Below, in pieces: positions 8,767 through 16,606 of a stretch of DNA of 64,000 bases. The position numbers and the translations under genes were made by a program. The stretch covers positions 1,831,501 to 1,895,500 of the forward strand of contig NZ_VJWA01000001.1 in assembly GCF_007097155.1 (NCBI RefSeq), given 5' to 3'. Positions within the stretch are counted from its first letter, which is position 1, and each line of letters starts with the position of its first letter. Source of the stretch: Glacieibacterium frigidum (GTDB lineage: Bacteria > Pseudomonadota > Alphaproteobacteria > Sphingomonadales > Sphingomonadaceae). Below the pieces are notes generated by a model. It did not search any database. It saw only the letters and a program-made list of their open reading frames with translations, and was not told the origin of the DNA.

Positions 8767-10305
8767 ATGGCGGGGGAACGGCGCGGCAAGTGCGTCAACA
8801 TCGGAAACTGCAGCCTCGCCGACAAGCGCGAGATCATCGAGGTCAAGCCGGGTGCGGACTTCGTCTGCACCGAATGCGGCAAGGGGCTGATCGTCGCGCG
8901 TGAGGCGGGCGGCGACGGCATCCCGAAATGGGCGATCGCCGCGGGCCTCGCGGTGCTGCTGCTCGTCGCCGGCTGGTTCGCCTGGGGCGCGCTGAGCGGC
9001 GACAAGACATCCGATACGACGCAGGTCGCGAAGGGTGAGGTGCCGCCGCCGCCCGCGACCGAGGCCGAGCCGCTGCTCCGCCTCGGCGGGTCGAACACCA
9101 TCGGCGACAAGCTCGCGCCCGCGCTGGCCGAGGCGTGGCTGAAAAGCCGCGGCTGCGCCAGTGTCGAGCGGCAGACGCCCGGCAACGACGAGATCGTGCT
9201 GTCGTGCGAGGCCGACGGCAAGCCGCAGATCGTCACGGTGAGTGCGCACGGCACCAAGACCGGCTTTTCCGGCCTGAAGTCGGGCAGCTACGACATCGCC
9301 ATGGCGTCGGACAAGATCGACGGAAGCCAGAAGAGCGATCTCGCCGCCCTCAACCCGCGCGAGCATGTCATCGCGCTCGACGGCATCGCGGTCATCGTCA
9401 ACCCGGGCAGCCGCGTCGCGCAGCTGACGATCGATCAGGTCGCCGGGCTGTTCTCGGGTGCGATCACCGACTGGTCGCAGGTCGGCGGCGCGCCGGGGGC
9501 GGTGCAGGTCTATGCCCGCGACGACAACTCGGGGACGTGGAAATATTTCAAGACGGCGATCCTCGACAACGCCGGCACGACGCTGGTCGGCAACGCCAAG
9601 CGGTTCGAGAAGGGCAGCGAGCTTGCCGACGGTGTCGTCTCCGATCCCAACGGCATCGGCTTCGTCGGCCTGACCTCGGCGGGCGCCGCGCGCGCCGTCG
9701 CGCTCGCGCCGGCGGGTGCCGTCGCGCTGTTCCCGACGCGCTTCACGGTGGGCCGGGAGGATTATGCGCTGTCGCGGCGCATGTACCTCTACACCGCCGC
9801 GACACCAGCCAAGCCCGATGTCACGCGCTTCCTCAGCTTCATCGCCTCCCCGGAAGGCCAGGCGGTAGCCGAGAAGCAGGGCTTCGTGCCCCGCACCATC
9901 GAGGGCGAGAAGGTGGAGCAGGCGCCCGACGTCGCGCCCCCGGGCTATGCCGCGCTGACCCGCGGCGCGATGCGCCTGTCGACCAACTTCCGCTTCGAGA
10001 CCGGCAGCGCCGATCTCGACACCAAGGCCTTGAGCGAATCCGACTATGTCGAGCGCTTCCTGACCGACAACCGCTTCGACCCCAGCCGGCTGATGCTGTT
10101 CGGCTTCACCGACAACAAGGGCGGCGACGGCATCAACTGCCCGCTGTCGCGCCAGCGTGCCGCGACCGTCGCCGCGACGCTGCGGTCGCGCGGCCTGCAA
10201 CCGCGCACGGTCGAGGGTTTCTGCTCGGCGCTGCCGGTGGCGGACAACAGCAGTGCCGACGGCCAGGCGCGCAATCGCCGTGTCGAGGTGTGGATCGGGC
10301 GCTGA
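8767..10305 (+). CDS. Zinc ribbon / TM / PstS-like substrate-binding / OmpA-domain protein
   Basis: 512 residues with an unusual domain order. Residues 1-45 form a zinc ribbon (Cys9, Cys15, Cys34, Cys37), 54-76 a single transmembrane helix, about 88-345 a phosphate-binding-protein-like fold ([33 protein letters not shown]), and about 400-512 an OmpA-type peptidoglycan-binding domain ([11 protein letters not shown] ... NRRVEVWI). The expected topology is a cytoplasmic zinc ribbon with PBP and OmpA domains in the periplasm. With the preceding tubulin-like GTPase it could link a cytoplasmic polymer to the cell wall. A 7-bp GC hairpin (10318-10342) follows but lacks a T tract. Confidence 0.82.
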   Translation: MAGERRGKCVNIGNCSLADKREIIEVKPGADFVCTECGKGLIVAREAGGDGIPKWAIAAGLAVLLLVAGWFAWGALSGDKTSDTTQVAKGEVPPPPATEAEPLLRLGGSNTIGDKLAPALAEAWLKSRGCASVERQTPGNDEIVLSCEADGKPQIVTVSAHGTKTGFSGLKSGSYDIAMASDKIDGSQKSDLAALNPREHVIALDGIAVIVNPGSRVAQLTIDQVAGLFSGAITDWSQVGGAPGAVQVYARDDNSGTWKYFKTAILDNAGTTLVGNAKRFEKGSELADGVVSDPNGIGFVGLTSAGAARAVALAPAGAVALFPTRFTVGREDYALSRRMYLYTAATPAKPDVTRFLSFIASPEGQAVAEKQGFVPRTIEGEKVEQAPDVAPPGYAALTRGAMRLSTNFRFETGSADLDTKALSESDYVERFLTDNRFDPSRLMLFGFTDNKGGDGINCPLSRQRAATVAATLRSRGLQPRTVEGFCSALPVADNSSADGQARNRRVEVWIGR

Positions 10306-10447
10306 GGCTTGCGTTAGGGCGCGCACTCGCCTACAGCGCGCCTTCGCACCGGCGGGGGCATGTCCCTCGCCGTTTGCGTTTTCGAAGCCAGCCGGAGGGG
10401 CGTCGCACTGCGCGGCGTCAACGATCGGCCAAAAGGAGTATTGCGGC

Positions 10448-10933
10448 ATGCCGTCCTACGAGCATGTCTTCCTCGCGCGACAGGACCTGGCGACTGCCCA
10501 GGTCGAGGCGCTGACGGAGACGTTCACCAAGATCATCTCGGACGGCAAGGGCGCCGTGACGAAGAACGAATATTGGGGCCTGCGCGGCCTCGCCTATCGG
10601 ATCAAGAAGAACCGCAAGGCGCATTACGTGCTGTTCAACATCGACGCCCCCGCCCCGGCGGTCGCCGAGATGGAGCGCCAGATCGCGCTGAACGAAGACA
10701 TCCTGCGCTACCTGACCGTGCGCGTCGACACGCTCGAGACCGAGCCGTCGGCGATGATGCGCCGCAACGAGAGCCGTGAGCGCGACCGCGATGCCCGCGG
10801 CGGCGACCGTCCGGACCGTGGCGACCGTGACCGCGGCGACCGTGGCGACCGCCCGCGTGGCGGCGGCTTCGGCGGCGAGCGTTCGGGTGGTGGTGGCGAT
10901 CGTGGCGGCGGCTTCCGCCCCCGTTCGGCTTAA
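10448..10933 (+). CDS. rpsF: Ribosomal protein bS6 with Arg/Gly-rich tail
   Basis: Small-subunit protein that pairs with bS18. Residues 1-100 match S6 ([34 protein letters not shown]). Residues ~105-161 are a low-complexity Arg/Asp/Gly extension, making it longer than E. coli S6. A good ribosome binding site (AAAAGGAG) precedes the ATG. It heads the rpsF-rpsR-rplI operon, with about 140 bp of leader or promoter DNA before it. Confidence 0.97.
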   Translation: MPSYEHVFLARQDLATAQVEALTETFTKIISDGKGAVTKNEYWGLRGLAYRIKKNRKAHYVLFNIDAPAPAVAEMERQIALNEDILRYLTVRVDTLETEPSAMMRRNESRERDRDARGGDRPDRGDRDRGDRGDRPRGGGFGGERSGGGGDRGGGFRPRSA

Positions 10934-10945
10934 GGGAGAGATACA

Positions 10946-11170
10946 ATGGGTCGTCCCTTTTTCCGCCGTCGCAAGAGCTGCCCGTTCTCGGGTCCCGACG
11001 CTCCGGTCATCGACTACAAGGACGTGCGCCTGCTGCAGGGCTTCGTCTCGGAGCGCGGCAAGATCGTGCCGAGCCGCATCACCGCGGTTTCGGGCAAGAA
11101 GCAGCGCGAGCTCGCCCAGGCGATCAAGCGCGCGCGCCACATCGGGCTGCTGCCCTACCTCGTCAAGTAA
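10946..11170 (+). CDS. rpsR: Ribosomal protein bS18
   Basis: 74-residue small-subunit protein. It carries typical S18 sequence: a basic N-terminus with Cys ([12 protein letters not shown]), [19 protein letters not shown] and the C-terminal [21 protein letters not shown]. It lies 12 nt after rpsF with AGGGAGAG as ribosome binding site and is followed 12 nt later by rplI. Confidence 0.98.
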   Translation: MGRPFFRRRKSCPFSGPDAPVIDYKDVRLLQGFVSERGKIVPSRITAVSGKKQRELAQAIKRARHIGLLPYLVK

Positions 11171-11182
11171 GGGGCTGACCTC

Positions 11183-11797
11183 ATGGATGTGATCCTGCTC
11201 GAGCGCGTCGAGAAACTCGGCAACATTGGCGATGTCGTCAATGTGAAGCCCGGCTTCGCCCGCAATTTCCTGCTCCCCCGCCACAAGGCGCTTCGTGCGT
11301 CGGAGGCCAACCGCAAGCGCTTCGAAGCCAATCGCGCGACGATCGAGGCCGACAACGCGCACAAGCGCGAGCTCGCCATCGAGGATTCGGCGAACATCGA
11401 CGGCAAGACGATCATCCTGATCCGTCAGGCGTCGAACACCGGCCAGCTGTACGGTTCGGTCGCCACCCGCGACCTCGCCGACGCGCTGTCGGCCGATGGT
11501 GCCAAGGTGCTGCGCAGCCAGGTCATCCTGGAGCGTCCGATCAAGTCGCTCGGCATGCACACCGTCAAGGTGTCGCTGCACCCCGAGGTGTCGGTCGACA
11601 TCAAGGTCAACATCGCCCGCTCGCCCGAAGAGGCCGAGCTGCAGGCGAAGGGCGTCGACGTCACCGCCGACATGTTCGAGCGTGACGACGCCGGTTTCAC
11701 CGAGGCCTACGACCCCAACGCCGAGCCGGGCACCATCGCGACCGACGAACCGGTCGCCGAGGCTGCCCCGACCGACGCCGAGGACGAGAACGCCTAA
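11183..11797 (+). CDS. rplI: Ribosomal protein bL9
   Basis: Large-subunit protein of 204 residues. The N-terminal rRNA-binding domain (MDVILLERVEKLGNIGDVV, PGFARNFLLP) and the connecting helix are standard. The acidic C-terminal extension after about residue 150 makes it longer than E. coli L9, as is usual in alphaproteobacteria. It is the third gene of the rpsF operon and is followed by a strong repeat-derived hairpin (11809-11882) that may end the transcript. Confidence 0.97.
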   Translation: MDVILLERVEKLGNIGDVVNVKPGFARNFLLPRHKALRASEANRKRFEANRATIEADNAHKRELAIEDSANIDGKTIILIRQASNTGQLYGSVATRDLADALSADGAKVLRSQVILERPIKSLGMHTVKVSLHPEVSVDIKVNIARSPEEAELQAKGVDVTADMFERDDAGFTEAYDPNAEPGTIATDEPVAEAAPTDAEDENA

Positions 11798-11808
11798 ACT
11801 CCTGCCAC

Positions 11809-11882
11809 GTAATCCCCGCGCAGGCGGGGACCCAAAGTCGCAATCTTGCTGACCTTGGGTCCCCGCCTGCGCGGGGATGACG
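11809..11882. repeat. Paired palindromic repeat, family D copy 1
   Basis: Two inverted copies of ATCCCCGCGCAGGCGGGGACCCA face each other across about 20 nt, and each also contains an internal stem (CCCCGC/GCGGGG). The same family, with AAG in place of CAG in the loop, occurs at 30884-30993. The large hairpin lies directly after rplI and could act as its terminator. Confidence 0.85.
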
Positions 11883-11903
11883 ACGTTTGAACAGGGTGCA
11901 CCA

Positions 11904-12188
11904 ATGACCGACGACACCCCGAACGACGACACCCCCGCCCCCCTTGCCGACACGCCCCCCGACCGCCTGTCGGCTACCCCAGGCACGCCCTTCTACGACG
12001 AGGCGATCCTGTCGCGCGGCATCGGCATCCGCTTCAACGGCGTCGAGCGCACGACGGTCGAGGAGTATTGCGTCTCCGAGGGCTGGGTCCGTCTCACCGT
12101 CGGCAAGTCCCGCGACCGCCGCGGCAACCCGATCACCCTCAAGCAGTCGGGCACGGTCGAGCCGTGGTTCAAGGATATCGCTGGCTGA
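11904..12188 (+). CDS. DUF3297 family protein
   Basis: 94-residue small protein recognised from LSATPGTPFYDEAILSRGIGIRFNG and the C-terminal SGTVEPWF. No function is established for the family. The start at 11904 is preferred because the upstream in-frame stretch is repeat DNA. It is separated from rplI by the family D repeat, so it is probably transcribed on its own. No membrane segment or catalytic motif is visible. Confidence 0.75.
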   Translation: MTDDTPNDDTPAPLADTPPDRLSATPGTPFYDEAILSRGIGIRFNGVERTTVEEYCVSEGWVRLTVGKSRDRRGNPITLKQSGTVEPWFKDIAG

Positions 12189-12242
12189 GAGCTGCGCGAC
12201 TGGCATCGTCCTGACGCGGCCGCTCCCTCGCTTTACCTAGCT

Positions 12243-12461
12243 TCAATCCACATCCCAGCCGAAGACGTCTTCGACCCCGACGCCGAACAGCCGCGCGATT
12301 CGAAAGGCGCTTTCGAGGCTCGGGGAATAACGCCCCTGCTCGATTGCTATGATGGTCTGACGCGTAACGCCGATGGCCTCTCCCAACGCGGACTGGCTGA
12401 TGCCTCCATGCAACTCGCGCAGTTCCCGTACGCGATTTGTGATCGGCGGACGTTTGGCCAC
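12243..12461 (-). CDS. Small XRE-type helix-turn-helix regulator
   Basis: 72-residue single-domain DNA-binding protein: NRVRELRELHGGISQSALGEAIGVTRQTIIAIEQGRYSPSLESAF is a complete HTH_3 domain. The GTG at 12461 begins the family-typical N-terminus and lies 2 nt after the stop of the preceding membrane-protein gene. This close pair (small membrane protein plus YozG-like regulator) is common, and the regulator probably controls its own two-gene operon. Its ligand, if any, is unknown. Confidence 0.85.
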   Translation of the reverse strand: MAKRPPITNRVRELRELHGGISQSALGEAIGVTRQTIIAIEQGRYSPSLESAFRIARLFGVGVEDVFGWDVD

Positions 12462-12463
12462 TC

Positions 12464-12883
12464 TCAGGAAGCCCGGCGGATCAGCGCGATCTGAAGCGCA
12501 TAGTCCGCGAGCTGCGAAACGATCAGGCTGCCCATGATCGTATGGAACAGCAGAACACCGTTCTGATGATCGAAAAAGTAGAGCAGCGAAGTGACCGTCC
12601 CGGCTGCCAGCATGAGACCCGACCAATGACCGGCGCGGTCGAGCAAGGGCTTCTCGCGCTCATCGGCAGGGGCGTTGGCTTCGCGCGGCGTCAACAGGGC
12701 CAGCGTTGTCTGGCCCGCCACCGACGCGATCACGACCAGAAGCGTGAAGGGGATGAAGAGGGCTAGCGGCGGTGCGGCAGACCCGGTTTCGCCCCACACG
12801 GCGAACGCCATGGTCAAGTAGTAGGCGCCTGCCCCGAGCATGAGCGCGCCCATCAACCAGGCCGACTTTTCCCTGAACGACAT
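12464..12883 (-). CDS. Four-helix integral membrane protein paired with an HTH regulator
   Basis: 139 residues with about four hydrophobic segments (residues ~10-28, 38-58, 82-100, 107-128) and a charged cytoplasmic loop (REANAPADEREK). The ATG at 12883 follows GGAGGGCAGG. About 60 bp upstream on the minus strand is TTGACA (12939-12944) within TGTAAA-N6-TTGACA, a plausible promoter with an imperfect operator for the partner regulator. The function is unknown; the domain resembles the membrane partners of YozG-type regulators. Confidence 0.7.
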   Translation of the reverse strand: MSFREKSAWLMGALMLGAGAYYLTMAFAVWGETGSAAPPLALFIPFTLLVVIASVAGQTTLALLTPREANAPADEREKPLLDRAGHWSGLMLAAGTVTSLLYFFDHQNGVLLFHTIMGSLIVSQLADYALQIALIRRAS

Positions 12884-12995
12884 CCTGCCCTCCCGTGTGT
12901 TAAAAATATTCGACATTACTGGCCGGCACCGGCGGCTATGTCAAACATTTTTTACAACGCGCGCAGCATCGTGAAGATCGCGCACAGCAATCCTT

Positions 12996-13844
12996 CTACT
13001 TGTCCCCCCGCACCATCGCGTGTGCGAGGACCGCGAACAGCACGCTGCCGCCGAGGATGTTGCCGAGCAGTGCCGGCGCGATGAATCCGCCGAAGGTCTG
13101 CGCGGCATCGGCCTCGCCTGCGAACCACAGCACGAACGCCTCGGTCGCGCCGGCGACGACGTGGCTGAACCCGCCCGCGCCGATCACCCAGGTGACGAGC
13201 ACCACGACCCAGAACTCGCTGCCCTTCGCATTGGGCAGGATCCACGCGATCGACGCGATCAGGAAGCCCGCCGGGATGCCGAGGCGCAGGATCTCCATCG
13301 CGCCGTGCGCGGTCGCCTCGCGCGAGATCTCGAAAACCGAACGCTGCTGTTCGGGATCGACGATGAACCCCGACACGATCCCCCAGGCGACGAGTGCGCA
13401 GCCGACCAGATTGGCGCCGAACACCACCGCCCAGACGCGCAGCAGATTGCCGAAGTTCGCGCGTGTCGGATGCGTCGCGACGGGCAGCACGGCGGTCACC
13501 GTCGTTTCGGTGAACAGCTGCAACCGCCCGAGGATGACGATGACGAACCCCGTCGTGTAGCCGAACGCCGACACCAGTGGTGCCCAGGCAACGTCCTTCG
13601 GCAACCCGCCGTGCAGATAGGCGCGCGCCAGCACCGATGCGCCGAGCGCTACGCCGGCCGCGACGCCCGACGCCGCGAGCGACAGCGCGGTGCGGCCGAG
13701 CTCCTCCTCGCCCTGCGCGCGCACCACCTCGTGGACGACCTGCAGCGACGCGGGCGCGATCGCGTCGGCCTCCGCACGCTGCGTCTCCGACAGCCCGGCC
13801 TCGGGGTTGCTGCTGATCGCAGGATCGACGGCGGGCTTTTCCAT
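12996..13844 (-). CDS. Formate/nitrite transporter (FNT) family channel
   Basis: 282-residue inner-membrane protein with six predicted helices and FNT features (GASVLARAYLHGG, FVIVILGRLQLFTETT, ANLVGCALVAWG). FNT proteins are pentameric channels for formate, nitrite or related small anions; this one resembles the YfdC branch, whose substrate is not established. The ~45-residue N-terminus is cytoplasmic. A perfect EcfG-type promoter ends 8 nt before the ATG, implying a nearly leaderless mRNA or a start further downstream, and predicting induction in the general stress response. Confidence 0.88.
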   Translation of the reverse strand: MEKPAVDPAISSNPEAGLSETQRAEADAIAPASLQVVHEVVRAQGEEELGRTALSLAASGVAAGVALGASVLARAYLHGGLPKDVAWAPLVSAFGYTTGFVIVILGRLQLFTETTVTAVLPVATHPTRANFGNLLRVWAVVFGANLVGCALVAWGIVSGFIVDPEQQRSVFEISREATAHGAMEILRLGIPAGFLIASIAWILPNAKGSEFWVVVLVTWVIGAGGFSHVVAGATEAFVLWFAGEADAAQTFGGFIAPALLGNILGGSVLFAVLAHAMVRGDK

Positions 13845-13852
13845 CGGCGCTC

Positions 13853-13877
13853 AACGGCGGCGGGGTTGCACCGTTCC
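13853..13877 (-). promoter_or_regulatory. EcfG-type general stress promoter for the FNT gene
   Basis: On the minus strand GGAAC (13877-13873), a 16-nt spacer and CGTT (13856-13853) match the alphaproteobacterial sigma EcfG consensus GGAAC-N16/17-CGTT exactly. The gap from the -10 element to the FNT start codon is only 8 nt. Confidence 0.75.
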
Positions 13878-13916
13878 TGAGGCTTGCGCGGGGGACCCAC
13901 ACGCTTAAGTCGGGGC

Positions 13917-15233
13917 ATGGCCGATCTCTTCGCCGCCGACCCGCCCGCCGATGGCCCCGCCCTGCCCGGCCAGCCGCTCGCCGAGCGGCTGCGCCCGCGC
14001 GCGCTGGACGAGGTCGTGGGCCAGGAGCATCTGACCGGCCCCGACGGCGCGATCGGGCGGATGGTCGCCGCGGGCAAGCTGGCATCGCTGATTCTGTGGG
14101 GACCACCGGGGACGGGCAAGACGACGATCGCGCGGCTGCTCGCAGATGCGGTGGGCCTGCGCTTCGTGATGATCTCGGCGGTGTTCTCGGGCGTCGCCGA
14201 CCTGAAGAAGCTGTTCGCCGAGGCGCGCGCCGCGGCCCGCGCCGGCCAGCGCACTTTGCTCTTCGTCGACGAGATCCACCGCTTCAATCGCGCTCAGCAG
14301 GACGGCTTCCTGCCCTATGTCGAGGACGGCACGATCACCCTCGTCGGTGCGACGACCGAGAACCCCAGCTTCGAGCTGAACGCCGCGCTCCTCAGCCGCG
14401 CGCAGGTGCTGATCGTCCGGCGCCTCGATGCAGCCGCGCTCGACGCGCTGCTTGGGCGTGCCGAGGCGATCGAGGGCCGCACTTTGCCCCTGACGCCGGC
14501 GGCGCGCGAGGCGCTGGTCGCGTCCGCCGATGGCGACGGGCGCTTCCTGCTCAACCAGGTCGAGACGCTGTTTTCGATTGCCATCGACGCGCCGCTCGAT
14601 CCGGGCGCGCTCGGCGAGCTGCTCCACCGCCGCGTCGCGGTCTACGACAAGGACCGCGAGGGGCATTACAACCTGATCTCGGCGCTGCACAAATCCCTGC
14701 GCGGTTCGGACCCCGACGCGTCGCTCTACTATCTGGCGCGCATGCTGACCGCCGGCGAGGAGCCGCTGTACGTGCTGCGCCGCCTCGTGCGCTTCGCCAG
14801 CGAGGACATCGGGCTGGCGGATTCGAACGCGCTTGTGGTGACGCTCGCGGCGAAGGAGTCGTACGACTTCCTGGGGTCGCCCGAGGGCGAACTGGCGATT
14901 GCGCACGCCTGCCTCTACCTCGCCACCGCGCCGAAATCGAACGCGGCGTATGTCGCGCAGAAGAGCGCGTGGCGGTCGGCGAAGGAGACGGGCTCGCTGA
15001 TGCCTCCCGCCAACATCCTCAACGCGCCGACCCGCCTGATGAAGGACATCGGCTACGGCAAGGGCTACGCCTACGACCACGACGCCGAGGGCGGCTTTTC
15101 GGGCGCGAACTACTGGCCCGCCGAGATGAACCCGCAGAGTTTCTACGCGCCGACCGACCGGGGTCATGAGAAGCGCATCGGCGAACGGCTCGCGGCGTGG
15201 GCGGCGCTGAGGCGTGGCGGGGATGGTGGATAG
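13917..15233 (+). CDS. rarA: Replication-associated recombination AAA+ ATPase RarA (MgsA)
   Basis: Clamp-loader-like AAA+ ATPase acting at stalled or broken replication forks. The 438 residues contain Walker A GPPGTGKTT, Walker B LLFVDEIHRFN, sensor 1 GATTENPSFELN and the C-terminal tetramerisation region (YHLxS-type helices, GSDPDASLYYLARML). It is divergent from the FNT gene. The ATG at 13917 matches the family N-terminus (MADLF, PLAERLRP). Confidence 0.96.
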   Translation: MADLFAADPPADGPALPGQPLAERLRPRALDEVVGQEHLTGPDGAIGRMVAAGKLASLILWGPPGTGKTTIARLLADAVGLRFVMISAVFSGVADLKKLFAEARAAARAGQRTLLFVDEIHRFNRAQQDGFLPYVEDGTITLVGATTENPSFELNAALLSRAQVLIVRRLDAAALDALLGRAEAIEGRTLPLTPAAREALVASADGDGRFLLNQVETLFSIAIDAPLDPGALGELLHRRVAVYDKDREGHYNLISALHKSLRGSDPDASLYYLARMLTAGEEPLYVLRRLVRFASEDIGLADSNALVVTLAAKESYDFLGSPEGELAIAHACLYLATAPKSNAAYVAQKSAWRSAKETGSLMPPANILNAPTRLMKDIGYGKGYAYDHDAEGGFSGANYWPAEMNPQSFYAPTDRGHEKRIGERLAAWAALRRGGDGG

Positions 15234-15249
15234 GGGTTATATCGGCCGA

Positions 15250-15471
15250 ATGATGGACCGCATCGTATCCACGCCGGGCGTCCGGAGCGGGAAGCCGTGC
15301 ATTCGCGGCACGCGCATCACGGTCGTGGATATGCTCGAGTATATGGCGGGCGGCGATACCATCCCGGACTTGCTCGAAGATTTTACCGAGCTGTCGCGCG
15401 AGGATTTGCTGGCCTGCCTCGCCTACGCCGCCGAACAGCTGAATCATGAGCAGAGCATCGCCGCCGAATGA
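15250..15471 (+). CDS. DUF433 antitoxin-like protein
   Basis: 73-residue protein with the DUF433 pattern RIVSTPGVRSGKPCIRGTRI, VVDMLEYMAGG and ILLEDF-type sequence. DUF433 proteins carry an HTH-like fold and are commonly the antitoxin partner of DUF5615 PIN-like genes. The start may be either of two adjacent Met codons (15250 or 15253). Its stop overlaps the start of the next gene in an ATGA, as expected for a coupled toxin-antitoxin pair. Confidence 0.87.
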   Translation: MMDRIVSTPGVRSGKPCIRGTRITVVDMLEYMAGGDTIPDLLEDFTELSREDLLACLAYAAEQLNHEQSIAAE

Positions 15472-15794
15472 GGTTTCTCGTCGACGAGAACCTGCCCCGG
15501 CGGATGGCGGCTGCCTTGGTCACGCTCGGCCACGAAGCAGAGCACTGCACCCATGTGGTCGGGCGCTCCGCTGACGATGGAGCGATCTGGCGACATGCAA
15601 TGGCTGTCGGGGCGATCATCGTCACCAAGGATGACGACTATCTGGCGTTCCTTGCTGGTACGCCCCCGTTCACACCCGTCGTCTGGCTGCGGATCGGCAA
15701 CTGCTCGCGTGCCGAGGCGATCGAGCGGGTGGTCAGCAATCTCGATACGATCGCGACGGCAGTCGAGGCGGGGCGCCTGCTGATCGAGCTATGA
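15468..15794 (+). CDS. DUF5615 PIN-like toxin candidate
   Basis: 108-residue protein beginning MRFLVDENLPRRMA, with acidic residues in DENL and TKDDDY that form the predicted metal site of the PIN-like (Mut7-C) nuclease fold. It overlaps the DUF433 gene by 4 nt upstream and the next gene by 4 nt downstream. RNase toxicity is inferred from the family and the gene pair and is not shown for this protein. Confidence 0.85.
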   Translation: MRFLVDENLPRRMAAALVTLGHEAEHCTHVVGRSADDGAIWRHAMAVGAIIVTKDDDYLAFLAGTPPFTPVVWLRIGNCSRAEAIERVVSNLDTIATAVEAGRLLIEL

Positions 15795-16606
15795 CCTTCG
15801 ACCGCTTCGTCGGGATCGACTGGTCGGGGGCGCGGGGGCACAGGCATCCGTCGATCGTCGTCGCGACTGCCGAGCAAGGGGACGCGGCGCCGCTCATCGT
15901 GCCGCCGGCCGGGCGGTGCTGGTCGCGGCAGGAGGTGCTCGACTGGCTGCGCGTGCAGCAGGGCAGCCCGCTGGTAGGGCTCGACGCGGGGTTCGGGTTC
16001 GCGGCCATCCCCGGCTTCGACGGGCCAGCGCGGGCGTTATGGGCGGCGATCGACCGGATCTGCGCCGATGACGCCGATCTCGGCGGGCACGCCTTCGTTG
16101 CGGCGCATCGGGACATTTTCTGGATGGGCAAGGCCGACGGGCCGCGGGCCGCGAGGGCGCTTTTCCGCGTCACCGAGCGGGCTTATGCGGACTCGAAACT
16201 CGGCCAGCCGACGTCGAACTTCGTGCTGCTCGGCGCGAGCCAGGTCGGCAAGGCGACGCTGTCGGCGATGCGGCTGCTCAACCACCTAGGCTGGCCGGTG
16301 TGGCCGTTCGACCCGGTGCCCGCCGACGGCCCGCTGATCCTCGAAATCTACGCCCAGGCCTTCGCGGCGATGGGCGGGGTGCGCGGCAAGCTACGGACCC
16401 GCGACGCGCTTGACGCGGTACTGTTGCGCCTCGGCAGCGCGCCGATGCCGCGCGACTTCCCCGAAACCTTCGCCGATCATGTCGGCGACGCGCTGGTCTC
16501 CGCCGCCGGCCTGCGCGCCATCGCCGATGACCCCGCGTGGTGGTCGCCCGCCGGGCTGACCCCCGCGATCGCCGCGACCGAGGGCTGGACGTTCGGGATC
16601 GCCTAG
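15791..16606 (+). CDS. Uncharacterised protein with RNase H-like (DUF429-type) start motif
   Basis: 271 residues. The N-terminus FDRFVGIDWSGARG resembles the first strand and catalytic-Asp region of RNase H-like folds such as DUF429, and a second acidic stretch (LVGLDAGFGFA) follows. No named family can be assigned with confidence. It overlaps the DUF5615 gene by 4 nt (ATGA), so it may be transcribed with the toxin-antitoxin pair, and it overlaps the convergent patatin gene by 4 nt at its stop. Confidence 0.55.
   Translation: MTFDRFVGIDWSGARGHRHPSIVVATAEQGDAAPLIVPPAGRCWSRQEVLDWLRVQQGSPLVGLDAGFGFAAIPGFDGPARALWAAIDRICADDADLGGHAFVAAHRDIFWMGKADGPRAARALFRVTERAYADSKLGQPTSNFVLLGASQVGKATLSAMRLLNHLGWPVWPFDPVPADGPLILEIYAQAFAAMGGVRGKLRTRDALDAVLLRLGSAPMPRDFPETFADHVGDALVSAAGLRAIADDPAWWSPAGLTPAIAATEGWTFGIA

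Noticed and set aside
5704-10449. A 1581-codon open frame on the minus strand opposite the tubulin-like and PBP-OmpA genes
   Set aside because: Its translation is Arg/Ala/Asp-rich low-information sequence typical of the antisense of GC-rich genes, while the plus-strand frames have clear domains, starts and ribosome binding sites.
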